DNA of 64,000 bases from Nonomuraea glycinis (lineage in GTDB: Bacteria > Actinomycetota > Actinomycetes > Streptosporangiales > Streptosporangiaceae). The translations under genes and the position numbers were made by a program. Below, in pieces: positions 35,788 through 43,061 of this stretch (positions are counted from its first letter, which is position 1; the number at the start of each line of letters is the position of its first letter). The DNA is taken from the NCBI RefSeq assembly GCF_014646515.1, contig NZ_BMNK01000015.1, positions 62,001 to 126,000 of the forward strand, written 5' to 3'. The notes under the pieces were generated by a model that did not search any database, had not been told where the DNA came from, and saw nothing but the letters and a program-made list of their open reading frames with translations.

Positions 35788-35938
35788 ATTGGAGGTGGTC
35801 CGGGATGAAACCTGGTGATCCCAGCAGTACGTGCTCGTTCACGTACACCCCAGATACCCCCGACCACTCCAATCCGGCAGCCTGATCGTGCCTCCACGCA
35901 TTCTTTTCGATTGAGGTGACCTTTCATCGCGCGTGGAG
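35788..35938 (+). ncRNA. structured corA leader RNA
   Basis: The leader can fold strongly. An outer stem pairs 35788-35804 with 35858-35873 (ATTGGAG/CTCCAAT, TGGTC/GACCA, GGG/CCC, with one bulged G and one C-C mismatch). Inside it lies a perfect 7-bp hairpin GTACGTG/CACGTAC at 35827-35846. Downstream, CTCCACGC (35892-35899) pairs with GCGTGGAG (35931-35938), 30 nt before the corA ATG. The outer stem buries the Shine-Dalgarno of the upstream ORF. It does not match the riboswitch consensus sequences I can recall. Confidence 0.5.
35805..35885 (+). CDS. upstream ORF (leader peptide) of corA, 26 residues
   Basis: ATG AAA CCT to TGA encodes a peptide beginning MKPGDPSSTC and ending in the Pro/Asp-rich run TPDTPDHSNPAA. 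A strong GGAGGTGG lies 6 bp upstream. Pro/acidic leader peptides are known to sense Mg2+ at mgtA (MgtL) and a leader ORF is known at corA (CorL) in Salmonella. This ORF sits in the equivalent position 82 bp before a CorA gene. Function here is inference; the codon pattern alone cannot prove translation. Confidence 0.5.
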   Translation: MKPGDPSSTCSFTYTPDTPDHSNPAA

Positions 35939-35967
35939 CGTGCCAGGTCGGGCGGAAAGAGACCGCC

Positions 35968-37077
35968 ATGCGCTCGTCCACACTCTTCCGTCGTATCAAC
36001 CGTCACCCCGCACCGCGTCACCAGCCGCGCCCGCACGTGCAGCCGGTGCTTGAGGCCTGCGTGCCTCCCATCGACTCCATCGTCGAGTACGCCGCCTACG
36101 TCGAAGGCAGGAAGACCACCGCCTCCGGCATCGTGGAGTGCCTGGACCAGGTCCGCAGGCACAACAAGGACTCCGACGGCCCGAAGGCGTTCGTCTGGGT
36201 CGGCCTGCACGAGCCGGCGGCCCCCGAGGTGGAGTGGCTGGCCGAGGTCTTCGACCTGCACCCGCTGTCGGTCGAGGACGCCGTCAAGGCGCACCAGCGT
36301 CCCAAGGTCGAGCGCTACGGCGACTCCCTGTTCATGGTCCTCAAGACCATCGCCTACCTGGACCACGACGAGCTGACCGCGACCAGTGAGATCATCGCCA
36401 CCGGCGAGATCATGGTGTTCCTCGGCGTGGACTTCGTGGTGACCGTGCGCCACGGCGAGCACTGCCCGCTCGCGGAGGTGCGCGAGCGCATCGAGGACAG
36501 CCCCGAGCTGCTGGACCGTGGCCCGGCCGGTGTGCTGCACGCCATCTCCGACCACGTCGTGGACCGCTACCTTCAGGTGGCCGACCTCATGCAGATGGAG
36601 CTGGAAGAGGTCGAGGCCACCGTGTTCGCGGACGTCAGCTCCCGCGACATCAACCGGATCTACCAGCTCAAGCGGGAGATGCTGGACCTCAAGCGGGCGG
36701 TCACCCCGTTGCAGACGCCACTGGCCGCCCTGCCCCAGCGGCGGGTGATCCCGTCGGAGATGCGCGAATACTTCCGCGACGTCGGCGACCACCTGTCCCG
36801 GGTGTGCGAGCAGGTGGAGTCCTCCAACGAGCTGTGCAGCTCGATCCTGCAGGCGGCGCTGGCCCGCTCGAACGCGCTGGCCAACGAGGACATGCGCAAG
36901 ATCTCGTCCTGGGTGGCGATCCTGGCCGTGCCCACGATGATCGCCGGCGTCTACGGCATGAACTTCGACTTCATGCCCGAGACCAAGCAGGTCTGGGGCT
37001 ATCCGGCCATCCTGGCCGTGATGATCACCGCCTGCGTGGTGCTGCACCGCGGCTTCCGCCGCAACGGCTGGCTGTAG
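35968..37077 (+). CDS. corA: CorA-family magnesium/cobalt channel
   Basis: 369 residues from ATG 35968 with GGAAAGAG upstream. A large acidic cytoplasmic N-terminal domain and long helix (QVADLMQMELEEVEATVF) precede two C-terminal membrane helices. The signature GMN motif (YGMNFDF, about residues 330-332) and the periplasmic loop MPETKQ follow helix one, as in CorA pentamers that import Mg2+. Length is typical. It has a long structured leader with an upstream ORF. Its stop abuts the convergent GDPD stop with no spacer. Confidence 0.96.
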   Translation: MRSSTLFRRINRHPAPRHQPRPHVQPVLEACVPPIDSIVEYAAYVEGRKTTASGIVECLDQVRRHNKDSDGPKAFVWVGLHEPAAPEVEWLAEVFDLHPLSVEDAVKAHQRPKVERYGDSLFMVLKTIAYLDHDELTATSEIIATGEIMVFLGVDFVVTVRHGEHCPLAEVRERIEDSPELLDRGPAGVLHAISDHVVDRYLQVADLMQMELEEVEATVFADVSSRDINRIYQLKREMLDLKRAVTPLQTPLAALPQRRVIPSEMREYFRDVGDHLSRVCEQVESSNELCSSILQAALARSNALANEDMRKISSWVAILAVPTMIAGVYGMNFDFMPETKQVWGYPAILAVMITACVVLHRGFRRNGWL

Positions 37078-37983
37078 TCAGACGCCGACCGGCTTGAGCG
37101 GGCCGACAGGATCGGGCAGCTCGAGCCCGCGCTCCTGCCACACCTCACGCATGCGGTCCGGATAGTCGGTGACGATCCCGGCCACCCCGAGGTCGAGCAT
37201 GCGCGCGGCGAGGGCCTGGTCGTTGACCGTCCAGACCGCCACGTCCAGCCCCGCCGCCGCGGCCTGGGACATCAGCCGCTCGTCCACCATGACGTGCTCG
37301 GGCGAGAGCGTGGTGGCGCCGGCGTCGCGCGCGGCGGCGGCCACGTCGTCGGCCGGCGGGCCGTTCCAGTCCAGAGTGTCGAGCTCGATCAGCGCGAAGC
37401 GCCGCGTGTCCGGCGCGAGCTCGGCCGCGTGGCCGAGGATCCGCCAGTCGAAGCTCAGGATCGCCGCGTTGCGGAGCCTGCCGTGCCGTTCGAGCTCGTC
37501 GATCACCAGCTCGGTGAAGAGCCGGGGATCGGCGGTGAGCGCGGGCCTGGTCGGGTCGGACTTCAGCTCGACGTGCAGTCGTACGTTCTCGGCGGCGTAG
37601 GCGTTGGCCAGGCCGAGCACCGCGCCGAACGTGGGCATCCGGGTGTCGGGCATCGCCACCTGGGTCACCGCGAACACGTCGTCGGGGTGCCGGGGCAGCC
37701 GCACGCCGACGTCCAGGGTGCGCAACTGCGCGAGGGTCAGCGCGTTGATGGGCTTGCCGACGTAGGGGAACGCGGGGTCGTCCGGCTTGACCGGCCGGGT
37801 GTCGGCGCTGGTCACGGCGGAGACCGTGAGGTCGTGCGTCAGCACGAGCCGCCGATCCGCGGTGAGCGCGACGTCGAGCTCGAGCGCGTGCACGCCGAGC
37901 TCCAACGTACGGCTCATGCCGGGCAGCGTGTTCTCGGGCCAGAGGCCTCTCGCTCCCCGATGACCATGTATCTCAACGCGCAC
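37078..37983 (-). CDS. glycerophosphodiester phosphodiesterase
   Basis: 301 residues, no signal peptide, so cytoplasmic. GDPD TIM barrel with the N-terminal catalytic HGHRGARGLWPENT, GVHALELDVALTADRRLVLTH (metal-binding EXD and general-base His), LHVELKSDPT and the C-terminal VAVWTVNDQ. It hydrolyses glycerophosphodiesters to glycerol-3-phosphate and an alcohol. It is immediately convergent with corA. Confidence 0.94.
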   Translation of the reverse strand: MRVEIHGHRGARGLWPENTLPGMSRTLELGVHALELDVALTADRRLVLTHDLTVSAVTSADTRPVKPDDPAFPYVGKPINALTLAQLRTLDVGVRLPRHPDDVFAVTQVAMPDTRMPTFGAVLGLANAYAAENVRLHVELKSDPTRPALTADPRLFTELVIDELERHGRLRNAAILSFDWRILGHAAELAPDTRRFALIELDTLDWNGPPADDVAAAARDAGATTLSPEHVMVDERLMSQAAAAGLDVAVWTVNDQALAARMLDLGVAGIVTDYPDRMREVWQERGLELPDPVGPLKPVGV

Positions 37984-38143
37984 ACCGGGGACACTACCGG
38001 GCTCCGGCCACTGCTACGCGCCGCCACGCCGTGTCCTTTTTGCGGTGATACGCGGAGTCGCTACCGCTGGTCGAGCGCCCAAGGGCAGGCAACCCGGTTC
38101 CACTCCGGCGTCCCACCCACCCCACCAGAAATGAATCGATGAA

Positions 38144-38158
38144 TGCAACATTGTTGCA
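38144..38158. promoter_or_regulatory. 15-bp perfect dyad upstream of the GNAT gene
   Basis: TGCAACA-T-TGTTGCA is a perfect 7-bp-arm inverted repeat 15 bp before the GNAT start. It is AT-rich against its surroundings, as protein operators in GC-rich genomes often are, and would cover the core promoter. Confidence 0.5.
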
Positions 38159-38173
38159 ATAAGCTGAGGAACC

Positions 38174-38824
38174 ATGACGGAGGCTCTCGTAACTACCCAA
38201 CTCGACATGGTTCGGGCATGGGTGGACGGCTGGGTCATCTCTCGCAAGACCCCGCCACCGGTCCCCGAACCCTGGGGATTTCGCGTGGACGTCGGCCGGC
38301 CCGGTCACGTGGCGCGCCACATCCTGCCCACGCCGACCCCCGCCCTCGTCCAGCACCTGACGGCGGCCATCACCACCCCCGGCACCTGGCTGAAACTCTG
38401 CGCCCCGGCGGAGCTGATCGCCCCGTGGCTCCCGCCCACCTGGACGATCGACCCGCCGGAGTTCATGATGACCACCCCGCTGACGCGCGAGCGCGCCGAG
38501 CCGCCCGCGGGCTACACGATGGCGATCACCACCCGCTCCGACGTCACCGCCGCCCGCCTGCTGACCCAGGCGGGCGAGATCGCCGCCCGCGGCCAGCTCG
38601 CCGTCGCCGGCCGGGCGGCGGTGCTGGACCGGGTCGAGACCGCCCCCGAGCACCGCCGCCGCGGCCTCGGCGGCGTCGTCATCCGGACCCTGGTCGACAC
38701 CGCCCTCTCCAGAGGCGCGACCACCGGCGTCCTGGTGGCCACTCCCGAGGGCAGAGCGCTGTACGAGAGCCTCGGGTGGAGACTGTTGTCACCGGTGACC
38801 GCGGCGGTCCTGGCACCCCGGTAG
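38174..38824 (+). CDS. GNAT-family N-acetyltransferase
   Basis: 216 residues. The C-terminal 90 residues show the acetyl-CoA site VAGRAAVLDRVETAPEHRRR-GLGG (motif A, RRRGLGG) and the closing helix ALYESLGWRLLSPV. The N-terminal half is a divergent GNAT-like region (IDPPEFMMTTPL). Substrate unknown. It is solitary and preceded by a perfect dyad. Its last codons and stop are repeated once immediately downstream (38830-38850). Confidence 0.88.
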   Translation: MTEALVTTQLDMVRAWVDGWVISRKTPPPVPEPWGFRVDVGRPGHVARHILPTPTPALVQHLTAAITTPGTWLKLCAPAELIAPWLPPTWTIDPPEFMMTTPLTRERAEPPAGYTMAITTRSDVTAARLLTQAGEIAARGQLAVAGRAAVLDRVETAPEHRRRGLGGVVIRTLVDTALSRGATTGVLVATPEGRALYESLGWRLLSPVTAAVLAPR

Positions 38825-38850
38825 GGGGCCCTGGCGCCTCGGCAGGGGGC
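38809..38850. repeat. 21-bp tandem duplication of the GNAT gene end
   Basis: Units 38809-38829 (containing the last codons and TAG stop of the GNAT gene) and 38830-38850 are identical at 18 of 21 positions. The copy has lost the stop (CAG for TAG). Confidence 0.8.
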
Positions 38851-38857
38851 AGTCCAG

Positions 38858-38947
38858 CTCAGGGGCCGGACCAGCGGAGCGGCTCACTATCAAGGGCCGG
38901 GCCAGCGAGCGGATCACCCTCAGGGGTCAGACCAGCGAGCGGATCAC
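38858..38947. repeat. three 30-bp tandem units from the end of purA
   Basis: Units at 38858, 38888 and 38918, each exactly 30 bp, share CNAGCGAGCGGATCAC with decay outward. The third unit holds the last codons and stop of minus-strand purA; the other two fill the space toward the GNAT gene. Like the 12625 array, the period is a multiple of three. Confidence 0.8.
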
Positions 38948-40210
38948 CAGCGTCTGGTCGCGGCCGGGGCCCACGCCGATGGCCGAGATCGGCGCGCCGC
39001 TCATCTCCTCCAGCGTCCGTACGTACGACCGCGCGTTCGGCGGGAGGTCGTCGAACGTCTTGGCGCCCGTGATGTCCTCCTGCCAGCCGGGGAACTCCTC
39101 GTAGATCGGCTTGGCGTGGTGGAAGTCCGTCTGCGTCATCGGGATCTCGTCGTGCCGCACCCCGTCCACGTCGTAGGCCACGCACACCGGGATCCGCTCC
39201 AGCCCGGACAGCACGTCGAGCTTGGTGAGGAAGAAGTCGGTGACCCCGTTGATGCGGGTCGCGTACCGGGCGATGACCGCGTCGAACCAGCCGCAGCGCC
39301 GGTTGCGTCCGGTGGTGACGCCGTACTCGCCGCCCGTCTGCCGCAGCCACTCGCCCATGTCGTCCACCAGCTCCGTGGGGAACGGGCCGGACCCGACGCG
39401 GGTGGTGTAGGCCTTCAGGATGCCGATCACCTTGGTCAGCCGCGTCGGCGGGATGCCGGAGCCGGCGCAGGCGCCGCCCGAGGTCGGCGAGGAGGAGGTG
39501 ACGAACGGGTAGGTGCCGTGGTCGATGTCCAGCAGCGTGCCCTGCCCGCCTTCGAGCAGCACGAACTTGCCCTCGTCCAGGGCCTTGCTCAGCACCAGCG
39601 AGGTGTCCGCGATGTGCGGCTTGAGCCGCTCGGCGTAGGCGAGGTATTCCTCCAGGACCGCCTCCGCCTCGATGCCGCGGCGGTTGTAGACCTTGGTGAG
39701 CACCTGGTTCTTCTCCGCCAGCGCCATCTCGATCTTCTTGGCCAGGATGCCCGGGTCGAGCAGGTCCTGGACCCGTACGCCCACGCGGTAGATCTTGTCG
39801 CCGTAGGCGGGGCCGATGCCGCGGCCGGTCGTGCCGATCTTGGCCTTGCCGAGATAGCGCTCGGTGACCTTGTCCAGCGTCTTGTGGTGCGGCATGATCA
39901 AGTGCGCGTTGGCCGAGATGAGCAGTCGCTCGGCCGAGATGCCGCGCGCGGCCAGGCCGTCGATCTCGCCCAGCAGCACGCCGGGATCGATCACCACGCC
40001 GTTGCCGATCACGGGCACCACGTCCGGCGACAGGATGCCCGTCGGCAGCAGGTGCAGCGCGTATTTCTGGTCACCGATGACCACGGTGTGACCCGCGTTG
40101 TTACCGCCCTGGTAACGGACGACGTAGTCGACGTCGCCACCGAGAAGGTCGGTGGCCTTGCCCTTGCCCTCATCGCCCCATTGGGCTCCTACGAGAACGG
40201 CAGCCGGCAT
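38927..40210 (-). CDS. purA: adenylosuccinate synthetase
   Basis: 427 residues from ATG 40210 (GGGAGA upstream). PurA converts IMP and aspartate to adenylosuccinate with GTP. Signatures: [19 protein letters not shown] (P-loop with catalytic Asp), [20 protein letters not shown] (catalytic His), [11 protein letters not shown] and [20 protein letters not shown] promoter, a terminator-like hairpin and a perfect palindrome lie within 110 bp upstream. The 3' end is part of a 30-bp tandem repeat. It is third in the order fba, DUF3151, purA. Confidence 0.97.
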   Translation of the reverse strand: MPAAVLVGAQWGDEGKGKATDLLGGDVDYVVRYQGGNNAGHTVVIGDQKYALHLLPTGILSPDVVPVIGNGVVIDPGVLLGEIDGLAARGISAERLLISANAHLIMPHHKTLDKVTERYLGKAKIGTTGRGIGPAYGDKIYRVGVRVQDLLDPGILAKKIEMALAEKNQVLTKVYNRRGIEAEAVLEEYLAYAERLKPHIADTSLVLSKALDEGKFVLLEGGQGTLLDIDHGTYPFVTSSSPTSGGACAGSGIPPTRLTKVIGILKAYTTRVGSGPFPTELVDDMGEWLRQTGGEYGVTTGRNRRCGWFDAVIARYATRINGVTDFFLTKLDVLSGLERIPVCVAYDVDGVRHDEIPMTQTDFHHAKPIYEEFPGWQEDITGAKTFDDLPPNARSYVRTLEEMSGAPISAIGVGPGRDQTLVIRSLV

Positions 40211-40237
40211 TGTGAGTCTCCCGAACACAAAACGAAA

Positions 40238-40269
40238 CCCCTGGCGCAAGCACGACAGGGGCTCTTGCG
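40238..40269 (-). promoter_or_regulatory. mutually exclusive hairpins in the purA leader
   Basis: On the minus-strand RNA, CGCAAG (40269-40264) can pair with CTTGCG (40250-40245), or CCCCTG (40261-40256) with CAGGGG (40243-40238). The two pairings interleave, so they compete. The second stem is followed by a T-rich run (TTTCGTTTTG), giving an intrinsic-terminator look 28 bp before the purA ATG. The first would act as an antiterminator. Confidence 0.5.
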
Positions 40270-40274
40270 TACAG

Positions 40275-40304
40275 AGACTACCCGAGTGGGTCCATTCGTC
40301 CCAA
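40275..40304 (-). promoter_or_regulatory. purA: candidate purA promoter
   Basis: On the minus strand TTGGGA (40304-40299) and TAGTCT (40280-40275) are separated by 18 bp. Transcription would begin just before the hairpin region. The -35 overlaps the 18-bp palindrome. Confidence 0.5.
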
Positions 40305-40318
40305 GAGCTAGCTCTTGG
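40301..40318. promoter_or_regulatory. 18-bp perfect palindrome beside the purA promoter
   Basis: CCAAGAGCTAGCTCTTGG is perfectly self-complementary and covers the end of the DUF3151 gene, including its TAG stop, and the purA -35 box. It could be an operator for a dimeric regulator, or a hairpin ending the DUF3151 transcript. Confidence 0.6.
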
Positions 40319-40718
40319 TGAGCGCGTCGTAGGCCTCCCCGCTGCTGTCCTTGAGGAACTGACCGCAGCGCTCGGCCTCGTCCTTCTCACCGATCGCCTG
40401 GGCGGCCCTGGCCAGGGCGGCCAGGCAGCGCAGGAAGCCACGGTTCGGCTCGTGGTCCCAGGGAATCGGCCCGTGCCCCTTCCAGCCGCTGCGACGCAAC
40501 TGGTCCAGGCCCCGGTGATAGCCGGTGCGGGCGAAAGCGTAGGAGGTGACCGCGTGGCCCTGCGCGAAGTATTCCTCCGCGAGCCTGGCCCAGGCGGCGG
40601 GATATGCGGGGAACCGGGCGGCCACGTCAGAAGCCTTGGCGCCCGCTTCGAGTGCCTCCCTGGCCTCGGGCAGGTCCGGCAGGTGAGTCGGGGGCGGCCC
40701 GGCGAGAAGGTTATCCAT
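40308..40718 (-). CDS. DUF3151 family protein
   Basis: 136 residues from ATG 40718 ([15 protein letters not shown]); an in-frame ATG four codons earlier is possible. Helical, cytoplasmic, with aromatic-rich conserved blocks [36 protein letters not shown] and [20 protein letters not shown]. The pattern recalls tetratricopeptide-like repeats. An actinobacterial family of unknown function, here between fba and purA. It is 34 bp downstream of fba and likely in its transcript. Confidence 0.88.
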   Translation of the reverse strand: MDNLLAGPPPTHLPDLPEAREALEAGAKASDVAARFPAYPAAWARLAEEYFAQGHAVTSYAFARTGYHRGLDQLRRSGWKGHGPIPWDHEPNRGFLRCLAALARAAQAIGEKDEAERCGQFLKDSSGEAYDALTKS

Positions 40719-40752
40719 AGGACAAGTCATACCCGCCGGGCCGTCAATGTGG

Positions 40753-41775
40753 CTAGGAGATCTTCGTCCCACTGCTCTTGAGGTGCTCGCACGCCTCGGT
40801 GACGCGGGCGGCCATGCCGGCCTCGGCGGCCTTGCCGTAGGCGCGCGGGTCGTAGGCCTTCTTGTTGCCGACGTCACCGTCGATCTTGAGCACGCCGTCG
40901 TAGTTGCGGAACATGTGGTCCGCCACCGGCCTGGTGAAGGCGTACTGCGTGTCGGTGTCCACGTTCATCTTGATCACGCCGTACGAGATCGCTTCGTGGA
41001 TCTCCTCCAGCAGCGAGCCGGAGCCGCCGTGGAAGACCAGGTCGAACGGCTTGTCCTTGCCGAACTTGGCGCCGACCGCCTCCTGGATGTCCTTGAGCAC
41101 GCTGGGCCGCAGCTTGACGTGGCCGGGCTTGTAGACGCCGTGCACATTGCCGAACGTGGCGGCCAGCAGGTAGCGGCCCCGCTCGCCCAGCCCGACCGCC
41201 TCGGCCGTGGCCAGCGCGTCACCGGGGGTGGTGTAGAGCTTCTCGTTGATCTCGCCGACGACGCCGTCCTCCTCGCCGCCGACCACGCCGATCTCCATCT
41301 CCATGATGATCCTGGCGCGGGCGCACTTGTCGAGGAGCTCCTCGGCGATCTGCAGGTTCTCCTCCAGAGGTACGGCGGAGCCGTCCCACATGTGCGACTG
41401 GAAGAGCGGGTCGAGGCCCTTGGCCACCCGCTGCAGCGAGATGTCGATCAGCGGCCGCATGAAGCCGTCGAGCTTGTTCTTCGGGCAGTGGTCGGTGTGC
41501 AGGGCCACGGTCACCGGATATTTGTCGGCCACCACGCGGGCGTACTCCGCCAGCGCGGTCGCGCCCACGACCATGTCCTTGACCGTGGCGCCGGACAGGA
41601 ACTCGGCGCCGCCGGTGGACACCTGGACGATGCCGTCGCTCTCCGCCTCGGCGAAGCCGCGCAGCGCGGCGTTCAGCGTCTGGGAGGAGGTCACGTTGAT
41701 CGCTGGGTAGGCGAACCCGCCAGCCTTGGCACGGTCGAGCATCTCGGCGTAGACCTCTGGGGTCGCTATAGGCAT
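40753..41775 (-). CDS. fba: class II fructose-bisphosphate aldolase
   Basis: 340 residues. A zinc-dependent aldolase of glycolysis and gluconeogenesis that cleaves fructose-1,6-bisphosphate to DHAP and GAP. Visible are the zinc/catalytic ALHTDHCPKNKLDGFM, MEMEIGVVGGEEDGV, FGNVHGVYKPGHVKL and FHGGSGSLLEEIHEAISYGV. Start ATG 41775 with GGGAGA upstream. It heads the likely fba-DUF3151 transcript. Confidence 0.96.
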   Translation of the reverse strand: MPIATPEVYAEMLDRAKAGGFAYPAINVTSSQTLNAALRGFAEAESDGIVQVSTGGAEFLSGATVKDMVVGATALAEYARVVADKYPVTVALHTDHCPKNKLDGFMRPLIDISLQRVAKGLDPLFQSHMWDGSAVPLEENLQIAEELLDKCARARIIMEMEIGVVGGEEDGVVGEINEKLYTTPGDALATAEAVGLGERGRYLLAATFGNVHGVYKPGHVKLRPSVLKDIQEAVGAKFGKDKPFDLVFHGGSGSLLEEIHEAISYGVIKMNVDTDTQYAFTRPVADHMFRNYDGVLKIDGDVGNKKAYDPRAYGKAAEAGMAARVTEACEHLKSSGTKIS

Positions 41776-41984
41776 GAGTCATCTCCCTGAGAAGTACGGC
41801 ATCGCGCTGCCAGTATCCCGGTCTTGCTACCCGCCGGGGTAGAGACAACGCCCGCCGGGCTCTCGCGGATGGGCGCGCTCACGTGCCTTCGTGACCCGGC
41901 GTGATAACTCACCATACTCGGCGTATTCGCCCGCCCCCGGCAGACAACGGGAAAGGCGTCTTACCACGGGGTACGCTCCCCCCT

Positions 41985-42413
41985 GTGGGACGCCACAGGT
42001 CAGCCCCGATGAGCCTCGCCCGGCTGGCACTCGCCGTGCTCGCGACCGGGGCCGTGGTGACGCTCCTGGTGATCGGCGGGCGGGCGCTGCTCGCCTCGGA
42101 CGGCGGCGAGCAGGTGCCGGTGCGGGAGCCCTTCTCGGGAAGCCCCACCGCCGGCAGCAGCCCTCCGGCGCCGACCCTGCGCATCGAGTGCGTGGCCGAC
42201 ACCTGCCCCCTGGTGACCGTCCGGGTGCCCGGCGGCGACGTGCTGCAGCACCGCGACATGAGCAGGGGCGAAGAGGTCAGCTACTTCGAGCCGGAGCTGG
42301 ACGTGGTGCTGTCCGACGCGGGCACGGTCCGCGTCACCGAGAACGGCGAGCGGCGCCCGCAGGGCGAGCCGGGAGGGCGCGAGTCCTTCACAACCCGAGG
42401 TCCCGCAGGGTGA
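41985..42413 (+). CDS. hypothetical single-pass membrane protein
   Basis: 142 residues if the GTG at 41985 is used; ATG 42009 is an alternative. A TACGCT hexamer lies 6 bp before the GTG, suggesting a leaderless start. Residues about 12-30 (ALAVLATGAVVTLLVIGG) form a membrane helix, followed by a Pro/Ser linker and a small extracytoplasmic beta domain (LRIECVADTCPLVTVRV, SYFEPELDVVLSDAGTV) with two cysteines that could form a disulphide. No family recognised. It overlaps convergent pyrE by 26 bp. Confidence 0.7.
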   Translation: MGRHRSAPMSLARLALAVLATGAVVTLLVIGGRALLASDGGEQVPVREPFSGSPTAGSSPPAPTLRIECVADTCPLVTVRVPGGDVLQHRDMSRGEEVSYFEPELDVVLSDAGTVRVTENGERRPQGEPGGRESFTTRGPAG

Positions 42414-42921
42414 AGGCCGTGCGGTAGTCCAGGCCCTCCTCCGCCATCCGGGCGCTCGCGCCCCTGTCGACGATCGTGGCGACCGCCACCACCTCGGCGC
42501 CCGCCTCGCGCAACGCCTCGACGGCGGTCAGCGGCGAGGAGCCGGTCGTGGAGGTGTCCTCGACCGCCAGCACCCGCCGTCCCTTCACCTCCGGCCCCTC
42601 GATCCTGCGCTGCATGCCGTGCGCCTTCTGCGCCTTGCGCACCACGAACGCGTCCAGCGTGCGTCCGCGGGCGGCCGCGGCGTGCAGCATGGCCGTCGCC
42701 ACCGGGTCGGCGCCGAGCGTGAGCCCGCCCACCGCGTCGAACTCCAGGTCCGCCGTGAGGTCGAGCATGACCCGGCCGACCAGGGGCGCGGCCACCCCGT
42801 CGAGGGTGATCCGGCGCAGGTCGAGATAGAAGTCGGCCTCCTTGCCGGAGGAGAGCACCACCCGGCCGTGCACGACGGCCTTCTTCTTGATCTCGGCCAG
42901 CAGGCTGTCGCGGTCTGTCAT
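42388..42921 (-). CDS. pyrE: orotate phosphoribosyltransferase
   Basis: 177 residues from ATG 42921. PyrE attaches ribose-5-phosphate from PRPP to orotate in pyrimidine synthesis. Signatures: LSSGKEADFYLDLRRITLDG, GLTLGADPVATAMLHAAA, VRKAQKAHGMQRRIEG and the PRPP loop RVLAVEDTSTTGSSPLTAV. Short, as in the PyrE forms with the KKKAV N-terminus. Solitary in this window. Confidence 0.95.
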   Translation of the reverse strand: MTDRDSLLAEIKKKAVVHGRVVLSSGKEADFYLDLRRITLDGVAAPLVGRVMLDLTADLEFDAVGGLTLGADPVATAMLHAAAARGRTLDAFVVRKAQKAHGMQRRIEGPEVKGRRVLAVEDTSTTGSSPLTAVEALREAGAEVVAVATIVDRGASARMAEEGLDYRTAFTLRDLGL

Positions 42922-43061
42922 GGAACCAAGCTTAGAGTCCGGATCAGCCGACCCAAGCCCCTCCCGCAGCCCTTCCGCAGGCAAAGAGGCGCGTTCGGTT
43001 TAACCATGGGGGTGGATGCGGAATGACTGTGCGGGCAACGGTTCGTAACCGCGAGGTCACT

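Noticed and set aside
35788-35873. tRNA or known Mg2+ riboswitch (M-box) in the corA leader
   Set aside because: No T-loop, anticodon arm or CCA-like end, and I do not see the M-box conserved core. Treated instead as an unassigned structured leader.
37078-38173. GDPD as an exported protein
   Set aside because: The N-terminus MRVEIHGHRG leads straight into the catalytic motif, with no signal peptide or room for one.
40238-40269. H-type pseudoknot formed by both purA leader stems at once
   Set aside because: On the RNA strand one crossing loop would be a single nucleotide across a 6-bp helix, which is sterically doubtful. Mutually exclusive hairpins are simpler.
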